NCBI GenBank assembly: GCA_021773095.1 | Contig: JAJFKR010000032.1 | Location: 1 to 40,201, forward strand | DNA: 40,201 bases | Direction of reading: 5' to 3' | Source of the DNA: Woeseiaceae bacterium | Lineage (GTDB): Bacteria; Pseudomonadota; Gammaproteobacteria; Steroidobacterales; Woeseiaceae | In this document: piece after piece, positions 1 through 7,145 of the stretch | Layout of the letters: every line of letters starts with the position of its first letter | Position numbering within the stretch: position 1 is the first letter of the stretch | Made by a program: the position numbers and the translations under genes | The notes under the pieces: model-generated | Database searches by the model: none | The model's input: the letters and a program-made list of their open reading frames with translations, nothing else | Told to the model about the DNA's origin: nothing

Positions 1-72
1 TAACCACTCCTGAAGACGCGGCTGTAACAATAAATCCTGGTCGGGTGCATACGGACGGAACGTCGTCGGCAT
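1..72 (-). mobile_element. IS1182-type transposase, N-terminal fragment cut by the window edge
   Basis: Reading leftward from an ATG at 72, the first 24 codons give MPTTFRPYAPDQDLLLQPRL followed by QEWL. This is the typical opening of IS1182-family (DDE) transposases, which begin with a TFRPY..PDQ..LL.P.L.EWL pattern. Only the N-terminus is inside the window, so neither the catalytic core nor the far inverted repeat can be checked. The 63 nt between this start and the tatA stop at 136 should hold one IS terminal inverted repeat, but with one end visible I cannot define it. The element lies directly downstream of tatA, where tatB is often found. The call rests on recognition of a short N-terminus only. 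Confidence 0.7.
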
Positions 73-135
73 CTTGATTCCTCATAATCACTGCCGCATT
101 ATTATCTCAGATTGCGGTTCCTACCGCGCAAACTC

Positions 136-372
136 CTAGGCGTCTTTTTTCTCTTCGTTCTCGTCAATCGGCGTGGAATCGAAACTGGCATCTTCGGAAG
201 AGCTTTCAATCTGCTCCGATGTTTCTTCAGCTTCGGCCTCGCTCATCGCTGAACGAAAGCCTTTCACAGCACCGCCGAGGTCGGTTCCCAGGCTGCGCAA
301 GCGCTTGGTGCCAAAGATCACCAATACGATAACCAGAATAAGCAGCAGGCTTCCCGGGCTGATGTTCGGCAT
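136..372 (-). CDS. tatA: Sec-independent protein translocase subunit TatA
   Basis: This 78-residue protein has the TatA/E plan: a short periplasmic N-terminus, one membrane helix at about residues 7-20, the F20-G21 hinge, a basic amphipathic helix at about 24-43 containing [17 protein letters not shown], and a disordered acidic tail at about 45-76. TatA oligomers form the pathway that exports folded twin-arginine substrates through the inner membrane. The length is normal for TatA and short for TatB. It follows dtd on the same strand with a 125-bp gap. No tatB or tatC is seen; a transposase start lies 63 nt beyond the stop. The TRAP binding protein at 1248 carries a Tat-like signal and could be a client, which is inference. 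TatA against TatE cannot be separated by sequence alone. Confidence 0.88.
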   Translation of the reverse strand: MPNISPGSLLLILVIVLVIFGTKRLRSLGTDLGGAVKGFRSAMSEAEAEETSEQIESSSEDASFDSTPIDENEEKKDA

Positions 373-497
373 TACTCTATGCTCCTGGGGTCAGGCCCCG
401 TTTGGGTTTGATAGGTGCAACCGGCCGAGGCCGGGCGCGAATTATGTTCATGATACGCCTGCCAGCGCAACAAAACCGTACCCGTGTCACACCAACC

Positions 498-935
498 CTA
501 GCTTTCAAGCCAGAAGGTTACCGGACCGTCATTCGTCAGGCTGACCTGCATATTGGCACCAAAGCGGCCGCTTGCCACCGTTGCAAGGCGCTCGGAGCAC
601 GTCGCGACCAGTTGATCAAAATACGCGCTGGCGATTTCGGGGGCGGCACTCCGGGTAAAGCTGGCTCGTGTGCCCTTCCTCGTGTCCGCCGTTAGTGTAA
701 ATTGCGGCACCAGCAGCAAACTGCCGGCAATATCCAGAATGCTAAGGTTCATGCGCTCCTCGGTATCCGGAAATACGCGATAGCTCAGTATCCGTTCAGC
801 CAGACGAGCGATATCGCGCGCCTCATCATCTCGATGGACCGCAACCAGCACGAGCAGGCCACGACCTATTTCGCCAATGACTTGGCCATCAACATTGACG
901 CTGGCCTGGCTGACGCGCTGCAGTAGTCCAATCAT
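498..935 (-). CDS. dtd: D-aminoacyl-tRNA deacylase
   Basis: The 145-residue protein matches the DTD fold family over its full length: an N-terminus MIGLLQRVSQASV, the GxGLLVLVAV strand, a VPQFTL segment at 76-81 and the NDGPVTFW motif at 135-142. DTD hydrolyses the ester bond between D-amino acids (and glycine on the wrong tRNA) and tRNA, protecting translation from D-amino acids. The GPVT segment is the cross-subunit motif that sits in the partner's active site in the homodimer. The usual SQFTL motif reads PQFTL here; I regard this as a tolerated variant, not inactivation. The start is the ATG at 935, preceded by a GGAA sequence. It is divergent from the TRAP binding-protein gene and upstream of tatA. 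Confidence 0.93.
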   Translation of the reverse strand: MIGLLQRVSQASVNVDGQVIGEIGRGLLVLVAVHRDDEARDIARLAERILSYRVFPDTEERMNLSILDIAGSLLLVPQFTLTADTRKGTRASFTRSAAPEIASAYFDQLVATCSERLATVASGRFGANMQVSLTNDGPVTFWLES

Positions 936-1247
936 ATTTGTTCCGGACGTCCTTATTTGATCGTTTTAGTGTCTTTATCCGTGCATCAAGCATAAACGAA
1001 AGACCACCCGGATAAAGCCATCTGAGAGACTGACCGTACCGGCCGGTGGGTGGGCGAACTCGGACAGCGCCCGCCTTGCCTGCCATGGAGGGCGCGCGGG
1101 GTTGAAACCCGTCGGCCGGACCAGGGAAGGAGGGCCCCGGCCAGGTGTCGGGGCCCGTTTCATTCAGGTAGCGGCGATCAGCCGGCCATTGAGGTCCGCC
1201 CACTCTCCGAATAGACTGGCCGTCAAACTTGAAAGACGGGATTCACA
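936..1247. other. 312-bp non-coding gap with several inverted repeats
   Basis: No credible gene lies between dtd (minus) and the TRAP binding protein (plus). By eye it contains an inverted repeat CTTTATCCG (973-981) with CGGATAAAG (1009-1017), the palindrome ACCGGCCGGT near 1038-1047, a CGGG/CCCG hairpin around a GTTGAAA loop near 1096-1110, a GGCCGG/CCGGCC pair near 1113-1142, and a strong 8-bp stem GGGCCCCG (1132-1139) with CGGGGCCC (1149-1156) followed by GTTTCATT. The stems overlap, so they cannot all form at once. I could not match it to a known riboswitch, tRNA, 6S, SRP or RNase P pattern. It may be a small RNA or simply a GC-rich divergent regulatory region. Confidence 0.45.
1189..1217 (+). 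promoter_or_regulatory. Candidate sigma-70 promoter for the TRAP binding-protein gene
   Basis: A -35-like TTGAGG (1189-1194) is followed by a 17-bp spacer and a -10-like TAGACT (1212-1217). Each box has two mismatches to consensus. A start of transcription near 1224 would give a leader of about 24 nt before the ATG at 1248. The hairpins further upstream would then lie outside this transcript. Confidence 0.35.
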
Positions 1248-2336
1248 ATGAAAAGAAGAGAGTTCGTCGGTGGCCTTGCCGCGACAGCCGGGCTGGCAGG
1301 ATGCGCGAAGTCCGAGGGCGAATGCAGCCCGGACGCCAGCACAACATCTTTCGAGTGGTCGTGTGTTACATCCTGGCCGCCGAAGTTTCCGGGCCTTGGA
1401 ATGGCGGTTGAAAATCTTGCCGACCGACTCGAGCGGGCATCGGGCGGTCGCTTGAAGATCAAGGTCTACGGTGGCGGCGAACTGGTGCCGGCCTTTGAAG
1501 TGTTCGACGCGGTAAGCCGTGGCGCGGTGGAAATGGGCCATGACGCCTCGTATTACCACAAGGGCAAGGTCGATGCGGCGCAGTTTTTTACGGCTATTCC
1601 CTTCGGCCTGAACTACATGGAGCTCAACGCCTGGCTGCACTACGGCGGTGGCCTGGAGTTGTGGCGGGAGCTGTACGAGCCCTTCAACCTGATGCCGTTC
1701 CCGTGTGGCAATACCGGCGTACAAATGGGTGGTTGGTTTAACAAGGAAATAAACAGCATCGACGACCTTAAGGGCCTGAAGATGCGCATCCCCGGGCTGG
1801 GCGGTGAGGTGCTGCGACGCGCGGGCGGTACGCCGATCACGCTGCCCGGGGCCGAGATTTTCACGTCGCTGCAAACGGGGGCCATTGATGCGACGGAGTG
1901 GGTCGGACCGTACAACGATGTGTCGTTCGGATTGCACAAGGCTGCACGATACTACTATTACCCAGGCTGGCAGGAGCCGGGCCCGGGTCTTGAGTGCATC
2001 ATCAACCGTGATGCCTGGAAGTCGTTGCCGGCGGATCTCCAGGCGCTTGTCGAAATAACCTGCCAGTCGATATCCGTCGACATGGCGGCCGAATACACAA
2101 ACGGCAATGCAAACTCCCTGCAGCAACTCATGGCTGACCCAAAAGTTGAGTTACGAGCGTTTCCGGACGAAGTGCTGCAACACCTGAAGTCGATTACGGC
2201 TGAAGTAGTCGCCGAGATGATGGCGCGAGACCCGGCCGCCAACAAGATTGGCGAAGCGTTCTACGAGTATCTCGAGAAACAAGAGGTGAATTCACGCATT
2301 TCAGAAAAGGCGTACCTGGACACACGTATTGGCTGA
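1248..2336 (+). CDS. TRAP transporter solute-binding lipoprotein, DctP/TakP type
   Basis: This 362-residue protein is the extracytoplasmic receptor of a tripartite ATP-independent periplasmic (TRAP) transporter. It opens with a twin-arginine sequence KRREF and a lipobox GLAGC with Cys19, so it is probably exported folded and lipid-anchored. R180 in GLKMRIPG sits where the conserved family arginine contacts a substrate carboxylate. The DATEWVGP motif at 214-221 is characteristic of the TakP/YiaO-like group, whose studied members bind 2-oxo acids together with a cation. The ligand here is unknown but is probably a carboxylate. The stop overlaps the following FAD oxidoreductase by 8 nt, so the two are translationally linked. 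Its likely membrane partners, dctQ and dctM, lie 6 kb away on the other strand. Confidence 0.88.
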   Translation: MKRREFVGGLAATAGLAGCAKSEGECSPDASTTSFEWSCVTSWPPKFPGLGMAVENLADRLERASGGRLKIKVYGGGELVPAFEVFDAVSRGAVEMGHDASYYHKGKVDAAQFFTAIPFGLNYMELNAWLHYGGGLELWRELYEPFNLMPFPCGNTGVQMGGWFNKEINSIDDLKGLKMRIPGLGGEVLRRAGGTPITLPGAEIFTSLQTGAIDATEWVGPYNDVSFGLHKAARYYYYPGWQEPGPGLECIINRDAWKSLPADLQALVEITCQSISVDMAAEYTNGNANSLQQLMADPKVELRAFPDEVLQHLKSITAEVVAEMMARDPAANKIGEAFYEYLEKQEVNSRISEKAYLDTRIG

Positions 2337-3615
2337 TCGGGCAGTAGAAATAGCGATTATCGGCGCTGGCATAGCCGGCATTGCAGCAGCCTGTTATTTG
2401 TGTGTCGAGCAGAAAAGGAGATCGGTGCTGCTTATCGATAGCCGGCAACCGATGAGCTATACCAGCGCGCAGTCGGGTGATAACTACAGAAACTGGTGGC
2501 CGCATAGGACGATGACGTCCTTTACGAATGACAGCATCGATCAGCTCGACCGACTCGCACGCGATTCCGGCGGTGCTTTTAACATGACGCGTGGCGGCTA
2601 CGTACTGGCGACGCGTCAAAGTGACGTTACGAATATTGTTGCCGCGATTCCCGGCGGTATCGATGTCGATGTTTACGATGATCAACAGGCTATTCACAGC
2701 AAGTTTCCGGCACTCGCCGCTGACATGAAAAATGTTATCCACATAGGGCGTGGTGGTGACATCAGCGGCCAGCAACTTGGGCAGTACATGCTGGAAACCA
2801 TTCGCGAGGCTGGTGGCAGGAAACTGCAGGGTGATGTCAGGGCGATTAGCAGCGATGCGCGCTACCGCCTTGAGGTCGAGACTTCGAATGGTCGTGTTGC
2901 TGTCGTCGCCGATGTGGTAGTCAATGCGGCAGGACCTTTTGTCGGTCGAATAGCAGAGATGCTGGGCGTCGAGCTACCCGTCAAGAACCTGTATCAGCAG
3001 AAAATCGCTTTTGAGGATCACCTCAAGGCAATACCTCGCGACATGCCGTTCTCCATCGATCTCGACCCCAAGGTTCTGGATTGGTCTGAAGAAGAGCATG
3101 AGCTGTTGGCAGAAGATCCGGAGCTGATGTGGCTAAGCGAAGAAATGCCGTCGGGTACTCATTGCCGCCCGGACGGTGGCCCGCACGGTCGGTGGGTCAA
3201 GCTGGGCTGGGCGTATAACGACCAATTCAGCAAACCGCAGGAAGATATGGCGAACGAGCCGACCATTGATCAGAGCTTTCCCGAAATTGTCATACGTGGT
3301 GCCGCGCAACTCATACCGGCAATGCGGCCGTATATTTCAATGCCGCCGCCGCGCTTCAGTCACTATGGTGGTTATTACACGATGACAGAAGAAAACTGGC
3401 CGCTCATTGGACCGCTGGATAATAGCGGCGCTTTTGTTGTCGGTGCGTTATCCGGATTCGGTAGCATGGCAGCGTGCGCCGCTGGCAAGCTTTGTGCGAC
3501 TCATGTTTGCGGTGGTCCACTACCGGATTACGCGATGGACCTGAGCCTTGCCCGACTCTCGAATGCTGATTTGTTGACTGAGCTCAGGGCATCGGCCAAC
3601 AAAGGCTTGCTGTAG
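2329..3615 (+). CDS. FAD-dependent oxidoreductase of the DAO (D-amino acid/glycine oxidase) family
   Basis: The 428-residue protein has an N-terminal Rossmann FAD site (IIGAGIAGIAAA, GxGxxG at 12-17, with acidic D37 ending the second strand). It also has a C-terminal SGFGSMAACAAGKL segment that closes the FAD site in DAO-family enzymes. Family members oxidise amino or imino acids (glycine, sarcosine, D-amino acids and N-methyl compounds). The exact substrate cannot be read from sequence. There is no signal peptide, so it is cytosolic or inner-face associated. The start is a TTG at 2329, overlapping the upstream stop by 8 nt; no ATG fits better before the Rossmann motif. Tight coupling to a TRAP receptor suggests that it acts on the imported compound. 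A bidirectional terminator follows. Confidence 0.82.
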   Translation: MADRAVEIAIIGAGIAGIAAACYLCVEQKRRSVLLIDSRQPMSYTSAQSGDNYRNWWPHRTMTSFTNDSIDQLDRLARDSGGAFNMTRGGYVLATRQSDVTNIVAAIPGGIDVDVYDDQQAIHSKFPALAADMKNVIHIGRGGDISGQQLGQYMLETIREAGGRKLQGDVRAISSDARYRLEVETSNGRVAVVADVVVNAAGPFVGRIAEMLGVELPVKNLYQQKIAFEDHLKAIPRDMPFSIDLDPKVLDWSEEEHELLAEDPELMWLSEEMPSGTHCRPDGGPHGRWVKLGWAYNDQFSKPQEDMANEPTIDQSFPEIVIRGAAQLIPAMRPYISMPPPRFSHYGGYYTMTEENWPLIGPLDNSGAFVVGALSGFGSMAACAAGKLCATHVCGGPLPDYAMDLSLARLSNADLLTELRASANKGLL

Positions 3616-3625
3616 CGGTCTTGCC

Positions 3626-3668
3626 GCAAAAAAAAACCGGCCACCCTGCGGTGACCGGTTCTTTTTGA
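3626..3668. terminator. Bidirectional rho-independent terminator between convergent genes
   Basis: An 11-bp stem AACCGGCCACC (3635-3645) with GGTGACCGGTT (3650-3660) and loop CTGC has one C-A mismatch on the plus strand that becomes a G-U wobble on the minus strand. It is flanked by a run of nine A residues on the left and CTTTTT on the right, so it has a U-tract in both directions. It separates the FAD oxidoreductase (plus) from the TonB-dependent receptor (minus). Confidence 0.85.
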
Positions 3669-3695
3669 CGCAATGCGTCTTTTGACGTCAGGCGC

Positions 3696-6074
3696 TTACT
3701 GCCAGGAGTAAATGCCCTTCAGGTACCAGGAACCACCTTCGTAGTTCGCGGCGCTGCGGCGTGGGTACTGCAGTCCAACGCTGAGGCGATTGGAAAAAGG
3801 CGCCCCGATTTCGTTGATGAACTCGTCGGTCACGTTGACGCCGCCGAGTGCGATACGGAGGTTATCCGTCGCCTGATAACCGAGCTCAAGATCAAGATAG
3901 ACCGATGAGTCAATCGTCGCGGTGTCTCCGTTTGCGAACGTACCACGCTCATCGAAATGCTCACCGTAGAACGTCGCACGACCCATCAGGCTCCACTTAT
4001 CGCCAAAGTGAGACATCGAAGACAGCGTCCAGCGACTGTTCGGGTAGTTCGTTTCGATGTACTGAACGAGGTTTGCGCCAACCGGTGGGACGCCGTTGAC
4101 CAATTTCTGACCCGCCACATCGATCTCGTTGTAGGCGTATGCAAACGTGATGTCGGTTTCGCCAAAACCACCCGTCAAAACGATGTCCACCCCCTGGTGT
4201 TCGACATCAAGTGCGTTTGTGTAGAACGAAACAGACGTAACCGGCTCAAAGCCTGTGACGGCAATATCGCCGGTTCGGTAAATGCGATCATCGACCTCGA
4301 TGCGGTATACATCCGTCGTCAAAGACCAGGTGTCATTGATGTCAGCCGCAAATCCGAGGCTGTAGTTCAATGACTTCTCTTCCTTTAGCGGTGCGCCACC
4401 ATTTTCCAGAGCAATCTGAGACGTCGGTGAAACGAGCTGCTCTTCAACCTGCAGGCCGGTAGTGCCGTCGAAGGTTGTGATAGTTGTTCTGACGTTAGCC
4501 TGGCCCGGTGTTGGCGCGTGGAAGCCTGTCGAAACAGCACCACGTAATGCGATAGCATCGCTGGCACGATAACGGAACGCAATCTTCGCGTTGGTTGTCG
4601 GGCCGAAGTCCGAGAAGTTCTCGTAACGCAATGCATACTGCATCAAGAGTGCGTCGGAGACGTCATGCTCGATGTCTGCATAAACGGCGACGTTATCGCG
4701 CGTAAACTCACCCGCTTCTGCGGGTCGGGTGGCGGTCATGCCGCTCGGGCCAACGCCCGCAGTCGCCGCCGGTTCGCCGGCAACAACTGTGTATATCTCT
4801 TCGCGGGCTTCAGCACCAAACGCAAGGTTTAGTGAGTCGCTGACCGGTAATGAAAAGTCGACGTTGAAGTTGTTCTCTTCCTGAATGTAACCACCCATGT
4901 CAAAGTCCATTTGCGGAATATTGAAATTGGCGTCAACCCCGAGGGCGGTGTTGATGGAGTTGTTCAGCAAGTAACTTAGCTGGTCTTTACCGTAGCCGTA
5001 GCTGATGTCATAAAGCATGCCGCTCTGGAATTCACCCTTCACGCCCACAACGATGCTTGCGTCTTCCTGATGGCCATCAAGAAACGGTGTGAAACCGGCC
5101 GGAAGGCCACTAAAGCCCAGGGCATTCAGCGCGGTAATAGTGGAGTGATCGAATGTGCGGTAGAAGAAGCGATAACGACCATCTGTTTCAGCGGCGCTGA
5201 AACGAGCGTACAGCTCGGAGGAGCCATTCAAATCAAAACCAGAGTTGACGAAAACGCGAATGCCCTCTGTTTCCGGACGTCCCCAGGTCTGCAACAGGCC
5301 GTCGCCGAAAGGTGAATCGGCACCAATCAGACTCGGATTTACGCCGTTTGCAAGCAGTGTGTCGACATTTGCCTGCCGCTGAATACCACGCGATAGTGCT
5401 TCATTGTCGACGTATTCAACGCTGGCGTTGACGAAACCAACGTCGCCCAAGGCCAGGCCGATGTTGCCGGCAACCTTGATGCTCTCCTCGCCGTCGTAGT
5501 GTTCGCCATAGGTCACCTGTAACGAGCCGCCCTCAGAGGCGTCTTTCATTACGAAGTTGATAACACCAGCGATGGCATCCGAACCGTACTGCGAAGACGC
5601 ACCGTCACGCAGAACCTCAACACGCTTTACAGCGATGCCGGGGATCATGCCAACGTCAGCGCTGTGCGAACCGTTGCCGGCTGCGGGCGCGAAAAATTGC
5701 ACCAGAGCGGAACGATGGCGGCGCTTGCCATTTACCAGAACCAGAGACTGGTCCGGCGCGGTGCCGCGTAAGGATGTTGGGCGCACAAACGCGCTACCGT
5801 CACCGGTCGCTGGCGTCGCTGTATAGGATGGCACCAGAGCCTTTAGATTATCGGTGAGGTCGGCAGTGCCACCTACTGAGTTGAAGTCATCACCACCGAT
5901 AACATCAATTGGCACGGTCGAATCCGATGCGGATCGAGGCTTGGCGCTGCGTGAGCCGATCGTTGTAATCTCTTCGATCGCCTCTTCGTCCTGCGCCAGC
6001 GCGCTCTGGAACGTCAGGCCCGAGCAACAAAGCACGAGCGCCAGCGCGCCATAGGAAATGGATTTCTTACTCAT
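3696..6074 (-). CDS. TonB-dependent outer-membrane receptor
   Basis: From the ATG at 6074 the protein has 792 residues. It begins with a signal peptide at 1-27 (MSKKSISYGALALVLCCSGL, cut after SALA), then a TonB-box-like IEEITTIGSR. A plug domain (VPIDVIGGDDF ... LRGTAPDQSLVLVNGKRRHR ... VEVLRDGASSQYGSDAIAGV) spans about residues 45-165, followed by a long beta-barrel rich in alternating aromatic residues. Such receptors use TonB-ExbBD energy to import molecules too large or scarce for porins. The start at 6074 has a strong AAGGGGGA ribosome site and a proper signal peptide; a longer reading frame to 6122 has neither. It is divergent from the RpiR regulator and sits between TRAP and catabolic genes, so it probably brings in the same nutrient or its precursor. 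The substrate is unknown. Confidence 0.9.
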   Translation of the reverse strand: MSKKSISYGALALVLCCSGLTFQSALAQDEEAIEEITTIGSRSAKPRSASDSTVPIDVIGGDDFNSVGGTADLTDNLKALVPSYTATPATGDGSAFVRPTSLRGTAPDQSLVLVNGKRRHRSALVQFFAPAAGNGSHSADVGMIPGIAVKRVEVLRDGASSQYGSDAIAGVINFVMKDASEGGSLQVTYGEHYDGEESIKVAGNIGLALGDVGFVNASVEYVDNEALSRGIQRQANVDTLLANGVNPSLIGADSPFGDGLLQTWGRPETEGIRVFVNSGFDLNGSSELYARFSAAETDGRYRFFYRTFDHSTITALNALGFSGLPAGFTPFLDGHQEDASIVVGVKGEFQSGMLYDISYGYGKDQLSYLLNNSINTALGVDANFNIPQMDFDMGGYIQEENNFNVDFSLPVSDSLNLAFGAEAREEIYTVVAGEPAATAGVGPSGMTATRPAEAGEFTRDNVAVYADIEHDVSDALLMQYALRYENFSDFGPTTNAKIAFRYRASDAIALRGAVSTGFHAPTPGQANVRTTITTFDGTTGLQVEEQLVSPTSQIALENGGAPLKEEKSLNYSLGFAADINDTWSLTTDVYRIEVDDRIYRTGDIAVTGFEPVTSVSFYTNALDVEHQGVDIVLTGGFGETDITFAYAYNEIDVAGQKLVNGVPPVGANLVQYIETNYPNSRWTLSSMSHFGDKWSLMGRATFYGEHFDERGTFANGDTATIDSSVYLDLELGYQATDNLRIALGGVNVTDEFINEIGAPFSNRLSVGLQYPRRSAANYEGGSWYLKGIYSWQ

Positions 6075-6201
6075 TTTGTTTTCCCCCTTGGAAAAGTATC
6101 TAACTCTCTTTGTTTCTGACACGGAGTGTGTCTGCTTATCTTATATCGAATCTGAATAAAAGTAGCCGATCCCTTCCATTAATGCAACGAATGATTCAGT
6201 A

Positions 6202-6229
6202 TTGTCAGCAAATGAAACATTTGTATTAT
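6202..6229 (+). promoter_or_regulatory. Promoter of the RpiR regulator gene with an operator-like palindrome in the spacer
   Basis: TTGTCA (6202-6207) and TATTAT (6224-6229) are separated by 16 bp, each one mismatch from the sigma-70 consensus. A perfect palindrome CAAATG-AAA-CATTTG (6209-6223) fills the spacer almost exactly. A repressor bound there would block RNA polymerase. RpiR-family proteins bind such inverted repeats as dimers, and autoregulation is common, so the regulator encoded at 6277 is the obvious candidate ligand. A second short palindrome GAATGATTC lies at 6189-6197. Whether the site also controls the divergent TonB receptor is open. Confidence 0.55.
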
Positions 6230-6276
6230 TTAGCGTCATCGCTGGCTTTGGCGTGCACTAATGGACACAAGGACCC

Positions 6277-7143
6277 ATGGAAAGCTTATATCCGGATACC
6301 ATTCGGCTGCTGATAGACTCCTATGCAGGGCTTACGCCGGAGCTGCAAAAGGCGGCCCGATTTATGGTCGAACACCCCGAAGAAATCGGCCTGAATTCGA
6401 TGCGGGGCGTGGCCAGAGAGGCGGGCGTCAAGCCTGCTACTATCACGCGGCTGACCAAGACGCTCGGATTTCCCGAATACGAGTCTCTGCGCGAGCCGTT
6501 TCGGCAGCGATTGCGGACGCGATCTCCCGAGTTTGCCGCGAAATTTCAAAGCGTTCAAAGGCGCGGTGAAGCAGGCGACCGCTCAATTCTCGCGGACCTG
6601 CGCGCACAGGAAATGGCCAATATCGAGTTCTCCCTGTCCGACGAAAACCTCCCGATTATGGAGGACGCGGCGCAAACGATGCACGATAGCCGACGCGTTT
6701 ATGTACTCGGTTTGCGCGGCGCGCACGCGCCGGCCTTCCTGTTTCACTACGCATACCAGCTATTTCAGGAAAACAGTCAGCTACTCGACACGAGCGCGGG
6801 AATTTTCGCCGATCAGCTTCGTGGCATCGGCGCCAGCGACAGCCTGCTCGTCGTATCGTTTCCACCGTATACGCAATTGACGATCGACGCGGTGGAATAT
6901 GCGGCCGAGGCTGGCGCGCAAATCATTGCGGTTACCGACAGCGTCATCTCGCCGGCGGCAAATGCTGCGGCACACACCATAGTCACAAAAAACCAGTCGC
7001 CGTCTTTCTACCATTCATTCACGGGCGCTCTGGCCGTCACGCAAGCATTAATCACCATGCTCGTCACCAAGGCCGGTGGCGACGCAGTAAAGATTGTTGA
7101 GGAGGCCGAGAAGCAACTGTCACGCATCAGTGCTTACTGGTAG
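6277..7143 (+). CDS. RpiR-family transcriptional regulator (HTH + SIS domain)
   Basis: The 288-residue protein has an N-terminal HTH_6 domain (residues 1-77) with the recognition segment SMRGVAREAGVKPATITRLT at about 41-60. A SIS sugar-phosphate-type binding domain follows at about 125-255 (VYVLGLRGAHAPAFLF ... DSLLVVSFPPYTQLTIDAVEYA ... IIAVTDS). RpiR proteins (HexR, MurR, RpiR) repress or activate catabolic genes in response to phosphosugars or other metabolites. Not all ligands are sugars, and several members govern amine or amino-acid catabolism. The AAGGA ribosome site is only 3 nt from the ATG. Its stop is 2 nt before the aminotransferase gene, so both form one operon driven by the promoter at 6202-6229. 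It is the likely regulator of the surrounding uptake locus. Confidence 0.88.
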   Translation: MESLYPDTIRLLIDSYAGLTPELQKAARFMVEHPEEIGLNSMRGVAREAGVKPATITRLTKTLGFPEYESLREPFRQRLRTRSPEFAAKFQSVQRRGEAGDRSILADLRAQEMANIEFSLSDENLPIMEDAAQTMHDSRRVYVLGLRGAHAPAFLFHYAYQLFQENSQLLDTSAGIFADQLRGIGASDSLLVVSFPPYTQLTIDAVEYAAEAGAQIIAVTDSVISPAANAAAHTIVTKNQSPSFYHSFTGALAVTQALITMLVTKAGGDAVKIVEEAEKQLSRISAYW

Positions 7144-7145
7144 TC

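Noticed and set aside
76..81. PQFTL instead of SQFTL in Dtd (residue numbers) as a sign of inactivation
   Set aside because: The rest of the active-site motifs, including NDGPVTF, are intact and the length is normal, so a tolerated substitution is more likely.
1164..2126. A 320-codon minus-strand open frame opposite the TRAP binding protein
   Set aside because: The plus-strand protein has clear family motifs and a lipoprotein signal; the antisense frame has none.
2735..2743. A perfect TTATCCACA DnaA box
   Set aside because: It is single, lies inside the FAD oxidoreductase coding sequence and has no companion boxes, so chance is the simplest reading.
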